From Cytobacillus eiseniae (lineage in GTDB: Bacteria; Bacillota; Bacilli; Bacillales; Cytobacillaceae), in NCBI RefSeq assembly GCF_017874625.1, contig NZ_JAGIKZ010000002.1, forward strand, positions 356,016 to 420,015: a stretch of 64,000 nucleotides of DNA. The letters are read 5' to 3'. A model generated the notes under the pieces. The model had not been told where the DNA came from and ran no database searches. It was given only the letters and a program-made list of their open reading frames with translations. Below, in pieces: positions 1 through 8,002 of the stretch. Numbering within the stretch: position 1 is the stretch's first letter; every line of letters starts with the position of its first letter. The translations under genes were made by a program, and so were the position numbers.

Positions 1-432
1 GAGGTTGAAGAGGCAGCACAATTTGTGCAAGCACATCTTTTTATCGAAAAACTGGACGATGGATATAGTCATAAGGTTGTAGAAAGAGGGTCTACTTTCT
101 CCAGTGGACAAAGACAGCTGCTCGCTTTTGCCCGTACAATTGCAGCTAATCCCAAGATTTTAATTCTTGATGAAGCAACAGCGAATATTGATACTGAGAC
201 TGAAGAAGCGATTCAACTTGCTCTGGAGAAAATGAGAAAGGGAAGAACGACAATAGCGATCGCACATCGACTTTCCACAATTCAAGATGCAGAGTTAATT
301 CTCGTGCTTCATCAAGGAGAAATTGTGGAAAGAGGAAATCACCAAGAGCTATTAGCTAAGCGTGGACTGTATCATAAAATGTATCTGTTGCAAAATAGTG
401 CTGTGGAAAGAGTGGAAGATGTCGTAAGCTAA
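1..432 (+). CDS. ABC exporter, ATP-binding C-terminal part (5' truncated by window)
   Basis: The reading frame is open from base 1, so this is the 3' end of a longer gene. The visible 143 residues are the second half of an ABC nucleotide-binding domain: the signature region (SSGQRQLLAFART), Walker B with the catalytic Glu (ILILDEATANID), and the switch His (IAHRLST), followed by the short tail normal for exporters of the MsbA/LmrA class. The tail resembles the YheH half of the Bacillus YheI/YheH heterodimeric multidrug exporter, which is a family-level inference. An intrinsic terminator follows directly, so it ends its transcript. Confidence 0.9.
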   Translation, partial: EVEEAAQFVQAHLFIEKLDDGYSHKVVERGSTFSSGQRQLLAFARTIAANPKILILDEATANIDTETEEAIQLALEKMRKGRTTIAIAHRLSTIQDAELILVLHQGEIVERGNHQELLAKRGLYHKMYLLQNSAVERVEDVVS

Positions 433-450
433 TTAATTGTAGAAAAGAGA

Positions 451-486
451 AACCAGCTTGGCAATTTTAGCAAGCTGGTTTTTTTA
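451..486 (+). terminator. Intrinsic terminator after the ABC exporter
   Basis: A perfect 10-bp stem (AACCAGCTTG / CAAGCTGGTT) with a 10-base loop is followed by a run of T. It ends the ABC exporter transcript. The T-run overlaps the 3' end of the convergent Spo0E-like gene. Confidence 0.9.
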
Positions 487-654
487 ATGAGTTGGAACTT
501 TAGTATTGGAAATTTTATTATATTCGTTCAATAATCTATCCAGTTCTTGGCTATTTCTAACAGCTAATGAGGAAGTAAAACCATATTTTAGAGCAACCTG
601 GATGAGCTCTCCTCTTTTTTGTTCAATTAATAGGATTAAATCTTGTTTGGACAC
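484..654 (-). CDS. Spo0E-like aspartyl-phosphate phosphatase
   Basis: This 56-residue protein carries the family motif SQELDRLLN near its C-terminus, preceded by a helix (LILLIEQKRGELIQVALKYG). Spo0E-family proteins are two-helix phosphatases that dephosphorylate Spo0A~P or other response regulators and delay sporulation. The start chosen is GTG at 654 (MSKQDLILL), which has AAAGGA eight bases upstream and gives the usual family length. A longer in-frame ATG further upstream would add a tail not typical of the family. It is monocistronic and convergent with the ABC gene. Which phospho-protein it targets cannot be told from sequence. Confidence 0.85.
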   Translation of the reverse strand: MSKQDLILLIEQKRGELIQVALKYGFTSSLAVRNSQELDRLLNEYNKISNTKVPTH

Positions 655-962
655 ATTTAAATTCCTTTCAACCTTTTTAACATAGCTGATTTTACATGAA
701 ATTTGTAAAATCATGAAAGATTCTAACAAATATTGTTAGGATATACTATAGTATAGCGAATGATCAATAGTAATTCAAAAGAAAAATAAGTGATTCTACA
801 TCTTTTTACAATTCGTTAACAAAAGAAAGGAAAATTTCTTGATTTCATGCGGAATGAAGGATATTTTATATAGACACAAATTGTTCAAAACTAAATATTA
901 TCTTTTCAACCGTAGTTTTGTTAGAATGGGGAATGAATTAGTACATACAGGAGAGGTTATAA

Positions 963-1670
963 ATGACAGATTTAAATGTGTTTTTAGCATTAGGTGCTGG
1001 ATTTTTAAGCTTTATATCTCCTTGCTGTTTGCCGCTGTATCCAGCATTCCTTTCGTATATTACTGGAATGTCAGTAGGTGAACTAAAAGAAGAGAATGCG
1101 ATGCTTCAAAAGCGTAGCATGTTACATACACTGTTTTTTCTAATTGGGTTTTCTGTTATTTTTATCGCAATTGGTTTTGGTACATCTTTCATAGGTAGCT
1201 TTTTTGTTGATTATCAGGATCTGATTCGTCAGCTTGGGGCCATCTTTATCTTTTTCTTTGGATTGTTAGTAGTTGGTTTTCTTAAACCGGAATTTTTGAT
1301 GAAAGAGAGACGATTCGAGTTTAAGAATCGCCCATCTGGTTATATTGGGTCATCCTTAATTGGGATGGCATTTGCTGCTGGATGGACGCCTTGTACTGGT
1401 CCGATTTTAGGTGCTGTTATTTCATTAGGAGCATCTAATCCTAATTCAGCCATGTTTTATATGTTTGCTTATATACTAGGCTTCGCTGTTCCATTTTTCG
1501 TACTGTCATTTTTCATTGGCAAAATGAAATGGATTCGAAAGCATAGTTTGAAAATTATGAAAATTGGTGGATATATAATGATGATAATGGGGGTTGTCCT
1601 TTTCTTTGATTGGATGACGGAAATTATTAAAATACTTACACCTATTTTTGGCGGTTTTACAGGCTTTTAA
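963..1670 (+). CDS. ccdA: Cytochrome c biogenesis thiol-disulfide transporter CcdA
   Basis: This 235-residue polytopic membrane protein has about six hydrophobic segments. Two conserved Cys/Pro motifs are visible, SPCCLPLYP in the first membrane segment and GWTPCTGP at the start of the fourth. These form the redox pair that carries reducing equivalents from cytoplasmic thioredoxin to extracytoplasmic thiol-disulfide proteins, needed for cytochrome c maturation and spore cortex formation in Bacillus. The ATG at 963 has a GGAGAGG ribosome binding site. A CheY-like gene and ccdC follow, as in the B. subtilis ccdA-yneI-yneJ cluster, which supports the assignment. Confidence 0.95.
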   Translation: MTDLNVFLALGAGFLSFISPCCLPLYPAFLSYITGMSVGELKEENAMLQKRSMLHTLFFLIGFSVIFIAIGFGTSFIGSFFVDYQDLIRQLGAIFIFFFGLLVVGFLKPEFLMKERRFEFKNRPSGYIGSSLIGMAFAAGWTPCTGPILGAVISLGASNPNSAMFYMFAYILGFAVPFFVLSFFIGKMKWIRKHSLKIMKIGGYIMMIMGVVLFFDWMTEIIKILTPIFGGFTGF

Positions 1671-1843
1671 CAATAAAATCCAGCTTAATAAAAGTGGATT
1701 GCGAATTTTGTCGTTCGATTTAATTGAAGTTTCAATTTATTTATTCTATATTATATAATATGTGTTTTTACTTTATATTTATTAAAAATTATATACTATC
1801 TAATAGATGAAACTTCTGTTGTATTGATCAAGGAGGAACAGCG

Positions 1844-2203
1844 ATGGCAAGAATACTGATTATTGACGATGCAAAATTTATGAGAATGACTTTAACCAAT
1901 ATTCTTAAAAAAGCAAATCATGAAATTGTAGGTGAAGGTGAAAACGGAAAGGAAGCAATTGAACTTTTCGGAAAGCTGAATCCAGATTTAGTAACGATGG
2001 ATATTACAATGCCTGAAATGAGCGGAATTGAGGCAGTGAAAGTAATAAAAAAGGAAAATCCGTCAGCTAAGGTAATTATGTGTTCTGCAATGGGCCAGCA
2101 AAAAATGGTCGTAGAAGCAATTGAAGCGGGTGCGAAAGACTTTATCGTTAAACCTTTTGATGAGGGACGCGTTTTGGATGCTGTAAATAGAGTATTAAGT
2201 TAA
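1844..2203 (+). CDS. Single-domain CheY-like response regulator (YneI/CcdB type)
   Basis: At 119 residues this is a receiver domain with no output domain. The acidic pocket (IDDAKFMR), the phospho-accepting Asp in VTMDITMPEMSG, the Ser/Thr position (MCSAMGQ) and the conserved Lys (IVKPF) are all present, so it should be phosphorylatable. The start ATG has AAGGAGG upstream. It lies between ccdA and ccdC, the place held by yneI in B. subtilis. No partner kinase is encoded nearby and its role there is not clear. A strong hairpin follows. Confidence 0.92.
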   Translation: MARILIIDDAKFMRMTLTNILKKANHEIVGEGENGKEAIELFGKLNPDLVTMDITMPEMSGIEAVKVIKKENPSAKVIMCSAMGQQKMVVEAIEAGAKDFIVKPFDEGRVLDAVNRVLS

Positions 2204-2213
2204 TGTATAATAT

Positions 2214-2271
2214 AAGCTGACTCGGTGGTTTTGCTATTTTCGAATAGCCACTTTTTGAGTTAGCTTTTTGT
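2214..2271 (+). terminator. Hairpin between the CheY-like gene and ccdC
   Basis: A two-part stem (AGCTGACTC with GAGTTAGCT, and inside it TGGTT..TATT with AATAGCCA) is followed by TTTTTG. It is terminator-like, so expression of ccdC may be partly uncoupled from the upstream genes. Confidence 0.7.
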
Positions 2272-2318
2272 TTGTACTTTTAAAATGATGAAAATTTATT
2301 GGTTAAAGGATGGAAGAA

Positions 2319-2810
2319 ATGGATTTTATTCTTATTACTTCAATTGGAGCAGTTGGTGTTGCGATTTTTGCGATGTTTGTCCGAATGAAAGCAGCAAAAA
2401 AACCAGCTACAGCAAAAAAGATCATTCTCCCACCAGTATTTATGAGCACTGGTGCGTTCATGTTTATATTTCCCTACTTTAGGGTTACTCCTATTGAAAT
2501 TGTGGAGGCCGCATCAGTAGGTATGCTTTTTTCCATCTTGCTAATAAAAACCTCTAAATTTGAAATAAGAGAGAATGAAATATATTTAAAACGTTCAAAA
2601 GCTTTTATGTATATTTTAGTTGGTTTGGTTGTCATTCGAATGGCAGGAAAGCTAATATTAAGCTCATCTATTGATTATGGTGAATTAAGTGGGATGTTCT
2701 GGATTTTAGCATTTGGAATGATCGTTCCATGGCGAGTAGCTATGTACTATAATTTTAAAAAGCTCCAAAAAAATCTCTACGAGTCAATGGAGACAAAGAG
2801 GACAATCTAA
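2319..2810 (+). CDS. ccdC: CcdC family membrane protein (DUF1453, YneJ-like)
   Basis: This integral membrane protein of 163 residues has about four to five hydrophobic segments and a basic loop after the first (RMKAAKKPATAKK). It matches the CcdC/DUF1453 family in length, topology and position after ccdA and the CheY-like gene. The start at 2319 is preferred over the in-frame ATG at 2310 because AAAGGATGG then sits at normal spacing. In B. subtilis ccdC is not essential for cytochrome c synthesis and its function is unknown. A fold-back element begins three bases after the stop codon. Confidence 0.85.
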   Translation: MDFILITSIGAVGVAIFAMFVRMKAAKKPATAKKIILPPVFMSTGAFMFIFPYFRVTPIEIVEAASVGMLFSILLIKTSKFEIRENEIYLKRSKAFMYILVGLVVIRMAGKLILSSSIDYGELSGMFWILAFGMIVPWRVAMYYNFKKLQKNLYESMETKRTI

Positions 2811-2812
2811 GA

Positions 2813-3382
2813 AAAAGGCTACCAGATTCTAAATAAGTGGTTCAGTTATTGTGGAGAAAATCTAACATAACAGGATAAATAGCATTTGAATCCACACAAT
2901 AAAGCCCAGACCTTATATGGCTCTGAGCTTGTCTTTTTTGAATCATTTATTTTGCGGATTGAGAATCCCTTATTCTGCAAATAGTCCCCTATTTCATCGC
3001 AGTTGCGGACACCAGTTCCTTTATTTATTCAAAATCACACAAAATAGCTTCAAAGTAACTAAATAACGGAAAGGGAGTCCGTTTACTTACAAAAATCATA
3101 GGTTTTTATTGAAATAACGAAACGTACGTTCGTTTATATTTCCTAATGTCAAATAACAACCGTAATCGCATCAAAAATAGTCAACGGACAACAGTTATTG
3201 TCATCCAGTTAATAGGTATACTATTTCAAATGATCAATCGTTAATGAAAACAAGGGGAACCCTTACATATCAACAAAAAGCCGAGTATAAATCCTTTCCG
3301 TTTTTATACTCGATTTCAAATGCGATTTTTAGTGTTTCTCCACGTTATCTGAACTACTTAGTCTCTAAATTGGTAGCCTTTT
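2813..3382. repeat. MITE-like fold-back element with long imperfect inverted ends
   Basis: The stretch between ccdC and yneK has no credible gene. Its ends are imperfect inverted repeats. The left end starts AAAAGGCTACCA at 2813, and the right end reads TGGTAGCCTTTT ending at 3382. The similarity continues inward through TTCAG, GTGGAGAAA and GCATTTGAA for about 75 bases on each side, with one small indel near the outer end. Smaller internal inverted repeats occur, for example 3282-3291 with 3303-3312. The architecture is that of a non-autonomous miniature element. No clear target-site duplication is seen. Confidence 0.6.
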
Positions 3383-3387
3383 AATAT

Positions 3388-3420
3388 GAAAAACCACTCT
3401 AGTTATTATTCAGAGTGGTT
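3388..3420 (-). terminator. Intrinsic terminator of yneK
   Basis: The stem AACCACTCT / AGAGTGGTT (3392-3400 with 3412-3420) is followed on the minus strand by TTTTTC. The stem includes the yneK stop codon. Confidence 0.85.
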
Positions 3421-3843
3421 AAAATAATGCTCATAAGCCGTATAATTTATTTGTTTTTCGGTTAATTTCTTTTTAAGAAATTTATGATCTCTCTTTGGTG
3501 TTGCTAAAATATACCCACGAATGACTAAATCCTGGCTAATTATTGGTGCATCTTCCTTTAAAGCAAGCTCACCAATTTTTCCTGCAATTTTATGACGGGC
3601 TACATCCCTAAATAATTCAGGAACAGGGCTTACTAAATCCTCTAGTAAAACTTTTTCTTCCTGACTCCAAAGATGTCTTGTATTATCTACATAATGTTCT
3701 TCCCAGTCCATATCTGATTTTCCATCTTCTTTAGGCATCTTTTTCAAAAACTTACGGAACATAAAGAATCCGCCGATTGCCATTGAACCAGCAAAAATAA
3801 TAATCCAAGCTAGGATGAACCACAAAAACCAACCTTCAAGCAT
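3406..3843 (-). CDS. yneK: DUF2621 membrane-anchored protein, YneK-like
   Basis: This 145-residue protein has one N-terminal membrane segment (residues about 5-30, WFLWFILAWIIIFAGSMAIG), then a soluble domain with the sequence DWEEHYVDNTRHLW. This is the DUF2621 family, whose B. subtilis member YneK lies beside the ccd genes. The ATG at 3843 has AGGTGAGA upstream. It runs opposite to ccdC and is separated from it by the fold-back element. Its function is not known. Confidence 0.85.
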   Translation of the reverse strand: MLEGWFLWFILAWIIIFAGSMAIGGFFMFRKFLKKMPKEDGKSDMDWEEHYVDNTRHLWSQEEKVLLEDLVSPVPELFRDVARHKIAGKIGELALKEDAPIISQDLVIRGYILATPKRDHKFLKKKLTEKQINYTAYEHYFNHSE

Positions 3844-3988
3844 ATTCTCACCTACAAATCATTTTTCATACATATATTATAATCCCTTGTCTATTCCAAA
3901 GACAAGGGAACGACCCCCAGAAAACTTCGGATAAAGTGAAACTTGTTACATGGCGTTCAACTATTATAATATGTTCACAAAGTTGCCC

Positions 3989-4017
3989 TTGTATGTTTCA
4001 TATCAAAATAATATAAT
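3989..4017 (+). promoter_or_regulatory. Putative sigma-A promoter of tRNA-Sec
   Basis: TTGTAT at 3989-3994 and TATAAT at 4012-4017 are 17 bases apart. Transcription would begin about 10 bases before the tRNA. Confidence 0.6.
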
Positions 4018-4034
4018 AGAATATGTTCTATAAT

Positions 4035-4131
4035 GGGGCTGAATGGGGTTCTGGTGTCCTCCGTAGTCTTCAAAACTATCTGTGACCTGCGTGCCAGGTC
4101 AGCTGGGTTCGATTCCCAGGCGGTCCCGCCA
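4035..4131 (+). tRNA. selC: tRNA-Sec (anticodon UCA)
   Basis: The 97-base sequence ends in an encoded CCA. The anticodon loop CTTCAAA (4068-4074) carries TCA, read as UCA, which decodes UGA. The anticodon stem is GTAGT/ACTAT. A long variable arm with a 7-bp stem (TGACCTG / CAGGTCA) follows, and the T arm is CTGGG-TTCGATT-CCCAG. The acceptor is long (4035-4042 with 4120-4127), with two wobble pairs and one mismatch at its inner end. Long acceptor, long variable arm and UCA anticodon together separate it from a Ser or Trp suppressor tRNA. The matching factor selB is at 41.7 kb. Confidence 0.92.
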
Positions 4132-4243
4132 AATACTTGAATAGCATACTGTCATTTTTTTAGCGGACTTCTATAAAATGATTCTAGAAGGAGTTCTGCT
4201 CTTCGGGCAAGTCCTTTATTTTCCTATAAGTTTAATTCTTCAG

Positions 4244-4272
4244 AATTGCTCAAGCATGTGAGCAATTTTTTT
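4244..4272 (+). terminator. Intrinsic terminator downstream of tRNA-Sec
   Basis: A perfect 9-bp stem (AATTGCTCA / TGAGCAATT) is followed by a T-run. It is the first strong terminator after the tRNA. Confidence 0.85.
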
Positions 4273-4332
4273 GCATTTTATAATAAAATACTCATTTTTA
4301 AAAGAGTGGTGTTATTTATTCACATATTTAAA

Positions 4333-4366
4333 TTAGCATCCATGTTTGTGAAAACAGCCTAATAAA
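4333..4366. repeat. Fragment of a dispersed Bacillaceae intergenic repeat
   Basis: The segment containing CATGTTTGTGAAAACAGCCT matches, with few differences, two units near 43.9 kb (43914-43940 and 43960-43985). It looks like the tail of the same repeat family, without the main palindromic body. Confidence 0.45.
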
Positions 4367-4487
4367 ATAGTTTCAGTGAAAAAACTGTTTTTCAATCGTA
4401 TGTATCAAATGATAGTGAATGGGTATATAGTTAGTGTGTATTGATTTATTGAAAGTAGAAACTACATATTTATACGGAGGAATTTTT

Positions 4488-4793
4488 ATGAAATGTAAAA
4501 TTAATCGAAATGCTGCAAAAGTGTTAAATAACATGTTAAGTTCAGAAGATGCTAAAGGAAAGAGTATTCGTGTATTCATTACTCATATGCATGGGGATCA
4601 TGCCCATTATGATTTGAAACTTGATACCCCAACTGAGCATGATGAAGTAGTTACAACAGATAAGGATATTGATATTATCTTGGACAAGCGAGAAGAATTT
4701 TTGGATGGCGTCTGGATCAAATATTTCTATGTGCCGCAAGAAGGATTTGAAATTACGAATCCTGCAAAAGATTTTCATGGACATCATCATTAA
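4488..4793 (+). CDS. HesB/IscA-like (Fe-S biosynthesis fold) protein with His-rich motif in place of Cys
   Basis: This 101-residue protein follows the layout of small HesB-like proteins: N-terminal strand and helix (KINRNAAKVLNNML), a strand (IRVFI), the region that is normally a Cys or Sec motif, then LKLDTP..DEVVTTDKDIDIILDK..FLDGVWIKY..EGFEITNP. At the expected Cys position it instead has THMHGDHAHYD (His33, His35, Asp37, His38, His40), and it ends in HGHHH. The family link comes from the pattern of conserved positions and is an inference. The start ATG has ACGGAGGA upstream. It is the first gene after tRNA-Sec but has its own terminator-bounded unit. Metal binding through histidines is likely; its cellular job is unknown. 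Confidence 0.65.
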   Translation: MKCKINRNAAKVLNNMLSSEDAKGKSIRVFITHMHGDHAHYDLKLDTPTEHDEVVTTDKDIDIILDKREEFLDGVWIKYFYVPQEGFEITNPAKDFHGHHH

Positions 4794-4864
4794 ATAGTAG
4801 AGTCGAACAATTTAATGATCTATTTTCTTTCTGAGATGGATCAATCGAAATAAGACATGTAAGA

Positions 4865-4930
4865 AGGAAAGTGCGTATTAGAAAAAGCCTGAACTTCTGT
4901 GTGAAACACACAGGAATTCAGGCTTTTTTG
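4865..4930 (+). repeat. Terminator-like repeat, copy 1 (left flank of acyl-CoA cluster)
   Basis: A hairpin of about 19 bp with an AAA loop (arms AAGCCTGAA..CTGTGTG and CACACAG..TTCAGGCTT) is followed by T6. The block, including the leader AGGAAAGTGC, recurs almost identically at 12394-12458. Here it would terminate the HesB-like gene. Confidence 0.85.
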
Positions 4931-5035
4931 ATAGTTATATTTTAATACGGCATGGATCTACAAGTAATTTAATACATATTAGTGGCAAGTGTTAATATTT
5001 CCAATAAAACGCACGTTAGAAAGTTTATTTGATTA

Positions 5036-5090
5036 AAAACTGTAAAGTAACATTAACAACGATTTGTTAATGTTACTTTACAGTTTTTTT
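5036..5090 (+). terminator. Orphan long perfect hairpin with T-tract
   Basis: A stem of about 20 bp (arms 5036-5057 and 5066-5087, around AGTAACATTAAC / GTTAATGTTACT) with an 8-base loop is followed by T7. No gene lies between it and the preceding terminator repeat. It stands about 40 bases upstream of a sigma-54 promoter. Confidence 0.7.
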
Positions 5091-5130
5091 ATTTCTCATA
5101 GAAAAGATGATTGCTAGTACCTTTCTAGGT

Positions 5131-5146
5131 TGGCATGATATTTGCT
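5131..5146 (+). promoter_or_regulatory. Sigma-54 promoter of the MaoC-crotonase-ligase unit
   Basis: TGGCATG (-24 element, 5131-5137) and TTGCT (-12 element, 5142-5146) have GG and GC exactly 12 bases apart, matching the sigma-54 consensus TGGCAC-N5-TTGCW. It lies about 27 bases before the first gene. Confidence 0.8.
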
Positions 5147-5172
5147 TCTAAGTTAATTAGAGGTGATTACAG

Positions 5173-5595
5173 TTGAAATTTGATGAGTTTTCCATTGGAC
5201 AGATGTTTGAGACACCGTCATATAAGATGAATACGGAAGAAATCATGACGTTTGCCTCGCATTTTGACCCACAGTACATGCACGTGGATGAGGAAAAAGC
5301 GAAACAGAGTCGGTTTAAAGGAATTATTGCATCAAGGCTACATACATTGAGTATTTCTCTTAAGCTATGGAATAAATTGGGGGTTTTTGGTGATGATGTG
5401 ATCGCAGGTACGGGATTAAATAATCTTAAATTCATCAAACCAGTTTATCCGGAAGATGTCTTATGTGTTAAGGCTACAATTATTGAAATGAAAAAAAGAA
5501 AGGCGGAAGGAGAGATCACTTTAGCGCTTTCTACCTTTAAGAATGTCGATGAACAAGTGTTACAAACAGAACTGTCCGCATTAATTTCAAGATAG
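5173..5595 (+). CDS. MaoC-like (R)-enoyl-CoA hydratase domain protein
   Basis: This 140-residue hot-dog-fold protein begins with FDEFSIGQMFETPSYKMNTEEIMTFA and has the MaoC-type segment FDPQYMHVDEEKA, where the Asp and the following His form the hydratase site. It then has the strand FIKPVYPEDVLCVKATI. Its length fits single-domain MaoC dehydratases. The start is TTG at 5173 with AGAGGTGATT upstream. It is the first gene of a sigma-54-driven unit with a crotonase and a CoA ligase, so a role in degrading an acyl-CoA is likely; the substrate is not known. The frame is intact, unlike several neighbours. Confidence 0.85.
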   Translation: MKFDEFSIGQMFETPSYKMNTEEIMTFASHFDPQYMHVDEEKAKQSRFKGIIASRLHTLSISLKLWNKLGVFGDDVIAGTGLNNLKFIKPVYPEDVLCVKATIIEMKKRKAEGEITLALSTFKNVDEQVLQTELSALISR

Positions 5596-5623
5596 TATTT
5601 TAAATTGGAAAGGAGTTACGACT

Positions 5624-6412
5624 TTGAGTTATCAGACAATCGTATGTGAGAAAAGGCAGCAGACCGCTTGGATATTTTTAAATCGACCAGAAGAAATGAA
5701 CTCTTTATCAATAATTTTAGTAAATGAATTTCTTCAAGTACTAAATGAAGTGGAGCAGGATGAAACAATCCGCGTCATCGTATTATCCGGGAAAGGAAAA
5801 ACATTCTGTGCTGGTGCTGATTTAAAAGAGCTTTTAGTAAATTTAGATCAGAAGTCAGAAGGACAAAAAGGGATACTAGACATTGCGGGAAATATATTTG
5901 AACGACTTAACATTCTGTCGAAGCCACTCATCGCAGCATTAAACAGGATTACCTTAGCAGGCGGATTAGAACTTGCGATGACAGCTGACATTATCATTGC
6001 TTCTGATAAAGCAAAGATTGGGGATGTACATTCCAATTTCGGTGTCCTTCTAGGTGGTGGTGGAGCAGTTAGATTGTCTCGAATCATAGGTGTCAATCGA
6101 GCAAAGTACTTACTTTTTACAGGCGATTTTATTACTGCACAAGAAATGAAGGATTACGGCCTCGTACAGAAAGTAACTCCTGCGGATGAGCTCGAGGGTG
6201 TTGTTCAAGAATTAGCAGACAAACTTTCAGCAAAAAGCCCTCTTGTTTTAAAAGAGATGAAAAAACTAGTGAGAGATGGACTTGAACAACCGCTAGATAT
6301 AGCCTTAAGACAAGAATTATTAGCTTTGAAAAATCATACACGTTCCCATGATTTCCAGGAAGGACTTTCCGCATTTGCAGAAAAACGAATACCAAATTAT
6401 AAAGGATTTTAA
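5624..6412 (+). CDS. Enoyl-CoA hydratase/isomerase family protein (crotonase)
   Basis: This 262-residue crotonase has the first oxyanion-hole segment GKTFCAGADLKELL (about residues 60-73) and the second AGGLELAMTADIIIAS (about 114-129). GVLLGGGGAVRLSRIIG lies where the catalytic Glu often sits, and here that position is Gly-rich, so classical hydratase chemistry is uncertain. The start is TTG at 5624 with AAAGGAG upstream. It is cotranscribed with the MaoC gene (28-base gap) and the broken ligase. Expected role: a beta-oxidation-like step on a branched or aromatic acyl-CoA. The frame is intact. Confidence 0.88.
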   Translation: MSYQTIVCEKRQQTAWIFLNRPEEMNSLSIILVNEFLQVLNEVEQDETIRVIVLSGKGKTFCAGADLKELLVNLDQKSEGQKGILDIAGNIFERLNILSKPLIAALNRITLAGGLELAMTADIIIASDKAKIGDVHSNFGVLLGGGGAVRLSRIIGVNRAKYLLFTGDFITAQEMKDYGLVQKVTPADELEGVVQELADKLSAKSPLVLKEMKKLVRDGLEQPLDIALRQELLALKNHTRSHDFQEGLSAFAEKRIPNYKGF

Positions 6413-6435
6413 TTTTATTTAATGGGGGAAAATCA

Positions 6436-7955
6436 ATGAATATTGTAAAAATGTTAGAGGTAAATACAGCCAGACATCCTGAGAAGGAAGCGATTATCTA
6501 TAAGGATATGACGTATACCTATAATGAGTTTAATAAGAGTGTCAATCAATTAGCACATGGATTAGTGGCAAGAGGAGTAATTAAAGGCGATAAAGTTGCT
6601 TTAATGATGAAGAATTCCGATTACTTCGCCTTAGCTTATTATGCGTGTGCAAAAATTGGTGCCGTTCTTGTTCCTATGAATTTTCGTTTGTTGTCTAAAG
6701 AACTGAACTATATTATTACGCAATCTGATACTGTACACATTATTACCGATCAGGAATTTGAAAGTGTTATCTTACAGGCGATCGATAATAAAGAGCTAAT
6801 ACAAAATCTCATTTCTGTTCCTAAGGCAAGCAATGAGGCATTCCAATCCATCACTGATCTCTTCTCAAAAAATGATCAAAATCCTTCTATTGAAATTTCA
6901 GATACAGATGATTTGCATATTTTATATACATCTGGTACAACTGGTTTCCCGAAAGGGGCGTTATTTGACCATGAGCGTGTAAAATATGTAGCTTTACAAT
7001 TTGTCATATCACTTGGCTATCACCCTGATGAAAGAATGATGAACATTGCCCCATTATTTCATTGTGCACAGTTAACTATTGGACTGATCAGTGGATTATA
7101 TATCGGTGGTTTAACTGTCATTTACCGGGATTTTAATCCAATAGAAATACTAAGTGATATTAAAAAGCACAAAATTACAAGCTTCCTAGCAGTACCAACC
7201 ATGCACATGGCCTTCCTTCAAATTCCTAAACAAGATGATTTTGATTTTTCTACTGTTGAGAAATTTATATATGGGGCAGCGCCGATGTCTGAAGCCGTTA
7301 TAAGAAAATGCATGGGCGATTTTGGGTCTAATTAATTATATAGTTTATGCGGCCAAACGGAAGGTGGACCGAATGGCATCGTCCTCTATCCAAAGGACCA
7401 TGAGAAGTATGCTGGAATGGCTGGAAGAGACTCTGCTATGTTTGCCGTCATTGATATTGTGAATGAAGACGGACATTCAACAAAACCTGGAGAGGTTGGG
7501 GAGTTCATTATAAAAGGACCGACAGTTATGAAAGAATACTATAAGAATCCGCTAGAAACGGAAGAAACGATTAAGAATGGCTGGCTACACACAGGTGATC
7601 TAGCTGTTAGAGATAAAGAAAACTATATTAAACTAGTAGATCGTAAAAAGGGTATGGTCATCTCTGGCGGAGAAAACGTATATACAGTTGAAGTTGAGAA
7701 TGTGTTAGGAATGCATCCTTGTATTTTAGATCTGGCTGTAATTGGAACACCGGATGAAAGGTGGGGCGAGCTTGTCACAGCAGTTGTTGTCCTTAAAGAG
7801 GGGGAGCGAACAAGTGAACAAGAAATTATTGAATTTACAAAGAGCACTTGGCTGGGTATAAAGTGCCGAGAAGGATTATTTTTTCTGAAAGCTTGCCGAG
7901 AAATGCCTCTGGTAAGTTGATGAAATTCAAGCTTCGAGAAAATGTAAGGGTGTAA
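6436..7955 (+). pseudogene. Acyl-CoA synthetase (AMP-binding), disrupted by a TAA codon and a frameshift
   Basis: The gene reads as a class I adenylate-forming CoA ligase: LYTSGTTGFPKGAL (P-loop) in the first part, then GQTEGGPNG and GWLHTGDLAVRD, VDRKKGMVISGGENVY further on. Homology runs straight through an in-frame TAA at 7333-7335. Near 7838-7841 one A is missing (ACAAAG where AAAAG is expected). Past that point the +1 frame gives the normal C-terminus, including the catalytic Lys in SLPRNASGKLMKFKLRE, ending in TAA at 7953-7955. The start at 6436 has a GGGGGAA ribosome binding site. Restored length would be about 506 residues, normal for the family. Two lesions make a functional ligase unlikely. 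Confidence 0.9.
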
Positions 7956-8002
7956 AAACAAAGTGGTCAACTGATCATGAATGAGGTCAGTTGCCCCTTA
8001 TA

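Noticed and set aside
839..1081. Open frame overlapping the ccdA start
   Set aside because: It lies in another frame over ccdA, has no ribosome binding site and no recognisable features.
4035..4131. tRNA as Trp or Ser opal suppressor
   Set aside because: The extended acceptor, long variable arm and UCA anticodon together, with selB in the same genome, point to tRNA-Sec.
4488..4793. HxHxDH as a sign of a metallo-beta-lactamase
   Set aside because: The protein has only 101 residues and lacks the further metal-ligand motifs of that fold; the rest follows the HesB-like pattern.
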